Origin: JABDMH01 sp965223165
Lineage (GTDB): Bacteria; Bacteroidota; Bacteroidia; Chitinophagales; Saprospiraceae
Assembly (NCBI GenBank): GCA_965223165.1
Contig: CBDCVQ010000020.1
Location: 372,001-436,000, forward strand
Direction of reading: 5' to 3'
DNA: 64,000 nucleotides
Shown: positions 30,001-36,000 of the stretch, in pieces
How positions within the stretch are numbered: position 1 is the first letter of the stretch
Layout of the letters: every line of letters starts with the position of its first letter
The notes under the pieces: model-generated
Told to the model about the DNA's origin: nothing
The model's input: the letters and a program-made list of their open reading frames with translations, nothing else
Database searches by the model: none
Made by a program: the position numbers and the translations under genes

Positions 30001-33000
30001 ATGTGGACTCTCTCACCTCCATTCAAGGATGCGATAGCGTAGTCACCCTCACGCTCACCGTGGTACCAGAAGTGCAGACATTCGTCTCTGCACAGATCTG
30101 CACGGGACAGACCTATCCGTTTGGCGGACAGCTGCTGAACACTTCCGGCACCTACGTCGACACCCTCACGTCCGCCGGTGGCTGCGACAGTATCGTCACC
30201 CTCGAGCTCCAGGTGCTGGATCAGCTTGAAACCGACCTGACCGATTCGATCTGCCAGGGCGAGACCTATGATTTCCACGGACAGATCCTCTCGGTAGCGG
30301 GGTCTTACTCGGTTACGCTCACCAGCCAGGCCGGCTGTGACAGCGTGGTCACCCTCGAACTCAGTGTCATCGATCCGGTAAACACTCAGCTCGATGAGGC
30401 CATCTGCGAAGGCGAAACCTATGACTTTGCAGGCAATCTTCTGACAGCCTCGGGGACCTATGTCGAAACGCTCACAGCCTCCTCCGGATGCGATAGCGTC
30501 GTCACACTCAACCTCACGGTCCATCCAAACCCGATGACTCAGATCGACTCCACCATCTGCGAGGGCGAAACGGTGTCCTTCGGAGGGCAAGTGATCACCG
30601 CTACTGGCGTATACACGGATAGCCTCACCGCTGCATCGGGCTGCGACAGCGTGGTCACCCTCAACCTCACGGTCGAACCTCTCGATACCACCTATCAGCA
30701 AGCCACCATCTGCACGGGCTCCTCCTATGACTTCCATGGGCAGACCCTCACGGATTCGGGCACCTATACGACGACCCTAGTAGGAACCAATGGCTGTGAC
30801 AGCACCATCATCCTCGCGCTCGACGTGCTCGAAGAGATCACCACCGACATCAACGCTCAGATCTGTCTGGGACAGACCTATAACTTTGGCAACCGGGTTC
30901 TCAGCACCTCCGGAACGTATGTGGATACCCTGACTTCCGCCTTTGGATGCGACAGCATTGTCACCTTGATGCTCGAAGTCCTCGAACAATTGCAGACCGA
31001 CCTCACAGACTCTATCTGCGACGGTGAATCCTACGACTTCTTTGGCCAAACCTTAACCACCTCCGGGTCCTACTCCGAGACCCTGACCAGTCAGGCCGGC
31101 TGTGATAGCGTGATCACCCTTGAGTTGACCGTCTTGCCTCACGTCCAAACCAACTTGCAGGCAGCCGTCTGCGAGGGCGAGTCCTACCCCTTCGATGGAC
31201 AGCAACTCACCACGGGTGGTACCTATCAAGCCACCCATCCGGCTGCCAATGGCTGCGACAGCGTGGTGACCCTGCTGCTTACCGTGCACCCCATCTCGGA
31301 GATAGCCTGGCAACAGCAAATTTGTGAGGGCTCCACATACACATTTGGCGGAAATAGCCTCGACTCGACAGGGGTCTATGTGGACTCTCTCACCTCCATC
31401 CAAGGATGCGATAGCGTGGTGACACTGACACTCACCGTGGTACCAGAAGTGCAGACCTTCATCTCTGCACAGATCTGCACGGGACAGACCTATCCGTTTG
31501 GCGGACAGCTGCTGAACATCTCCGGCACCTACGTCGCCACCCTCACGTCCGCCGGTGGCTGCGACAGTATCGTCACCCTCGAACTCCAGGTGCTGGATCA
31601 GCTTGAAACCGACCTGACCGATTCGATCTGCCAGGGCGAGACCTATGATTTCCACGGACAGATCCTATCGGTAGCGGGGTCTTACTCGGTTACGCTCACC
31701 AGCCAGGCCGGCTGTGACAGCGTGGTCACCCTCGAACTCAGTGTCATCGATCCGGTAAACACTCAGCTCGATGAGGCCATCTGCGAAGGTGAAACCTATG
31801 ACTTTGCAGGTAACCTTCTGACAGCCTCGGGGACCTATGTCGAAACGCTCACAGCCTCCTCCGGATGCGATAGCGTCGTCACACTCAACCTCACGGTCCA
31901 TCCAAATCCCATGACTCAGATCGACTCCACCATCTGCGAGGGCGAAACGGTGACTTTTGCAGGGCAAGTGGTCTCCACGACCGGCGTGTACAGGGATAGC
32001 CTGACATCGGCGTCCGGCTGTGACAGCGTGGTCACGCTCAACCTCGTCGTTGACGCCCTAGACACCACCTATCAGCAAGCTACCATCTGCACGGGTTCAT
32101 CCTACGACTTCCATGGGCAGACCCTCACGGATTCGGGCACCTACGCGACGACCCTAGCAGGAGCCAATGGCTGTGACAGTACCATCATCCTCACGCTCGA
32201 CGTGCTCGAAGAGATCACCACCGACATCAACACTCAGATCTGTCTGGGACAGACTTATAACTTCGGCAACCGCGTTCTCAGCACCTCTGGAACTTATGTG
32301 GATACCTTGACTTCCGCCTTTGGATGCGACAGCATTGTCACCTTGATGCTCGAAGTCCTCGAACAATTGCAGACTGACCTCACAGACTCTATCTGCGACG
32401 GTGAATCCTATGACTTCTTTGGCCAAACCTTAACCACCTCCGGATCCTACTCCGAGACCCTGACTAGCCAGGCCGGATGTGATAGCGTAGTCACCCTTGA
32501 GCTCACCGTGCTGCCTCATATCCAAGACGATAGGCAGGCAGCCATCTGCGAGGGCGACACCTACTCTTTCGATGGACAGGAGCTTACAATGAGCGGCACC
32601 TATCAAGCCACCTATCCGGCTGCCAATGGCTGCGATAGCGTGGTGACGCTGCTGCTTACGGTGCACCCCATCTCAGAGATAGCCTTGCAACAGCAGATTT
32701 GTGAGGGCTCCACCTTCGACTTTGGCGGCAACAGCCTTGACTCGACCGGCATCTACGTGGACTCTCTCACCTCCATTCACGGATGCGATAGCGTGGTCAC
32801 ACTGACCCTCACTGTGGTGCCAGAGGTGCAGACATTCGTCTCTGCACAGATCTGCACGGGACAGACCTATCCGTTTGATGGACAGCTGCTGAACACCTCC
32901 GGCACCTACGTCGACACCCTCACGTCCGCCGGTGGCTGCGACAGTATCGTCACCCTCGAGCTCCAGGTGCTGGATCAGCTTGAAACCGACCTGACCGATT

Positions 33001-36000
33001 CGATCTGCCAGGGCGAGACCTATGATTTCCACGGACAGATCCTCTCGGTACCGGGGTCTTACTCGGTTGCGCTCACCAGCCAGGCAGGCTGTGACAGCGT
33101 GGTCATCCTCGAACTCAGTGTCATCGATCCGGTAAACACTCAGCTCGATGAGGCCATCTGCGAAGGTGAAACCTATGACTTTGCAGGCAATCTTCTGACA
33201 GCCTCGGGGACCTATGTCGAAACGCTCACAGCCTCCTCCGGATGCGATAGCGTCGTCACACTCAACCTCACGGTCCATCCAAATCCCATGACTCAGATCG
33301 ACTCCACCATCTGCGAGCGCGAAACGGTGACTTTTGCAGGGCAAGTGATCTCCGCCACGGGCGTATACACAGATAGTCTCACCGCGGCGTCCGGCTGTGA
33401 CAGCGTGGTCACGCTCAACCTCTTCGTTGACGGCCTGGACACCACCTATCAGCAAGCTACCATCTGCACGGGTTCATCCTACGATTTCCATGGGCAGACC
33501 CTCACGGATTCGGGCACCTACACGACGACCCTGGCAGGAACCAATGGCTGTGACAGCACCATCATCCTCACGCTCGACGTGCTCGAAGAGATCACCACCG
33601 ACATCAACGCTCAGATCTGTCTGGGACAGACTTATAACTTTGGCAACCGCGTGCTCGGCACCTCCGGAACGTATGTGGATACCCTGACTTCCGCCTTTGG
33701 ATGCGACAGCATCGTCACCGTGATGCTCCAAGTCCTCGAACAATTGCAGACCGACTTGACAGACTCTATCTGCGAGGGCGAAACCTATGACTTCTTTGGT
33801 CAAACCCTGACCGCCTCCGGTTCTTACTCGGAGACCCTGACCAGCCAGGCTGGCTGCGATAGTGTGGTCACGCTTGAGCTCACTGTTCTGCCCCATGTCC
33901 AAATCGACATGCAGGCAGCCATCTGCGAGGGCGACACCTACTCTTTCGATGGACAAGAGCTTACACTGAGCGGCACCTATCAGGCCACCTACCCGGCTGC
34001 CAACGGCTGTGACAGCGTGGTCACCCTGCTGCTTACCGTGCACCCCGTCTCGGAGATAGCCCTGCAACAGCAAATTTGTGAGGGCTCCACCTTCGCCTTT
34101 GGTGGGCAAACCCTGGACTCGACCGGCATCTACGTGGACTCCCTCACGTCCATCCACGGATGCGATAGCGTAGTCACCCTCACGCTCACCGTGGTACCAG
34201 AAGTGCAGACATTCGTCTCTGCACAGATCTGCACGGGACAGACCTATCCGTTTGGCGGACAGCTGCTGAACACTTCCGGCACCTACGTCGACACCCTCAC
34301 GTCCGCCGGTGGCTGCGACAGTATCGTCACCCTCGAGCTCCAGGTGCTGGATCAGCTTGAAACCGACCTGACCGATTCGATCTGCCAAGGCGAGACCTAT
34401 GATTTCCACGGACAGATCCTCTCGGTACCGGGGTCTTACTCGGTTACGCTCACCAGCCAGGCCGGCTGTGACAGCGTGGTCACCCTCGAACTCAGTGTCA
34501 TCGATCCGGTAAACACTCAGCTCGATGAGGCCATCTGCGAAGGCGAAACCTATGACTTTGCAGGCAATCTTCTGACAGCCTCGGGGACCTATGTCGAAAC
34601 GCTCACAGCCTCCTCCGGATGCGATAGCGTCGTCACACTCAACCTCACGGTCCATCCAAATCCCATGACTCAGATCGACTCCACCGTCTGCGAGGGCGAA
34701 ACGGTGTCCTTCGGAGGGCAAGTGATCTCCACTACGGGCGTATACACAGATAGTCTCACCGCGGCATCCGGCTGTGACAGCGTGGTCACTCTTAATCTCG
34801 TGGTTGATGTTCTGGACACTACCTATCAGCAAGCCACCATTTGCACGGGTTCATCCTACGATTTCCATGGGCAGACCCTCACGGATTCGGGCACCTACAC
34901 GACGACCCTGGCAGGAACCAATGGCTGTGACAGCACCATCATCCTCACGCTCGACGTGCTCGATGAGATCACCACCGACATCAACGCTCAGATCTGTCTG
35001 GGACAGACTTATAACTTCGGCAACCGCGTGCTCAGCACCTCCGGAACGTATGTGGATACCCTGACTTCCGCCTTTGGATGCGACAGCATTGTCACCTTGA
35101 TGCTCGAAGTCCTCGAACAATTGCAGACTGACCTCACAGACTCTATCTGCGACGGTGAATCCTATGACTTCTTTGGCCAAACCTTAACCAACTCCGGATC
35201 CTACTCCGAGACCCTGACCAGTCAGGCCGGCTGTGATAGCGTGGTCACCCTGGAGCTGACCGTCTTGCCTCACGTCCAAACCAACTTGCAGGCAGCCATC
35301 TGCGAGGGCGAGTCCTATCCCTTCGATGGACAGCAACTCACCACGGGTGGCACCTACCAAGCCACTTACCCCGCTGCCAACGGATGCGACAGCGTGGTGA
35401 CCCTGCTGCTTACAGTGCACCCCATCTCGGAGATAGCCCTGCAACAGCAAATTTGCGAAGGTTCTACTTTCAACTTTGGTGGGCAAACCCTGGACTCGAC
35501 CGGCATCTACGTGGACTCCCTCACCTCCATCCACGGATGCGATAGCGTCGTCACACTCACGCTCACCGTGGTACCGGAAGTGCAGACCTTCATCTCTGCA
35601 CAGATCTGCACGGGACAGACTTATCCGTTTGGCGGACAGCTGCTGAACACCTCCGGCACCTATGTCGACACCCTCCCGTCCGCTGGTGGCTGCGACAGTA
35701 TCGTCACCCTCGAACTCCAGGTGCTCGATCAACTGGAAACGGACCTGACCGATTCGATCTGCCTGGGCGAGACCTATGATTTCCACGGACAGATCCTCTC
35801 GGTAGCGGGGTCTTACTCGGTTACGCTCACCAGCCAGGCAGGCTGTGACAGCGTGGTCACCCTCGATCTCAGCGTCATCGATCCGGTAAACAATCAGCTC
35901 GATGAGGCCATCTGCGAAGGCGAAACCTATGACTTTGCAGGCAATCTTCTGACAGCCTCGGGGACCTATGTCGAAACGCTCACAGCCTCCTCCGGATGCG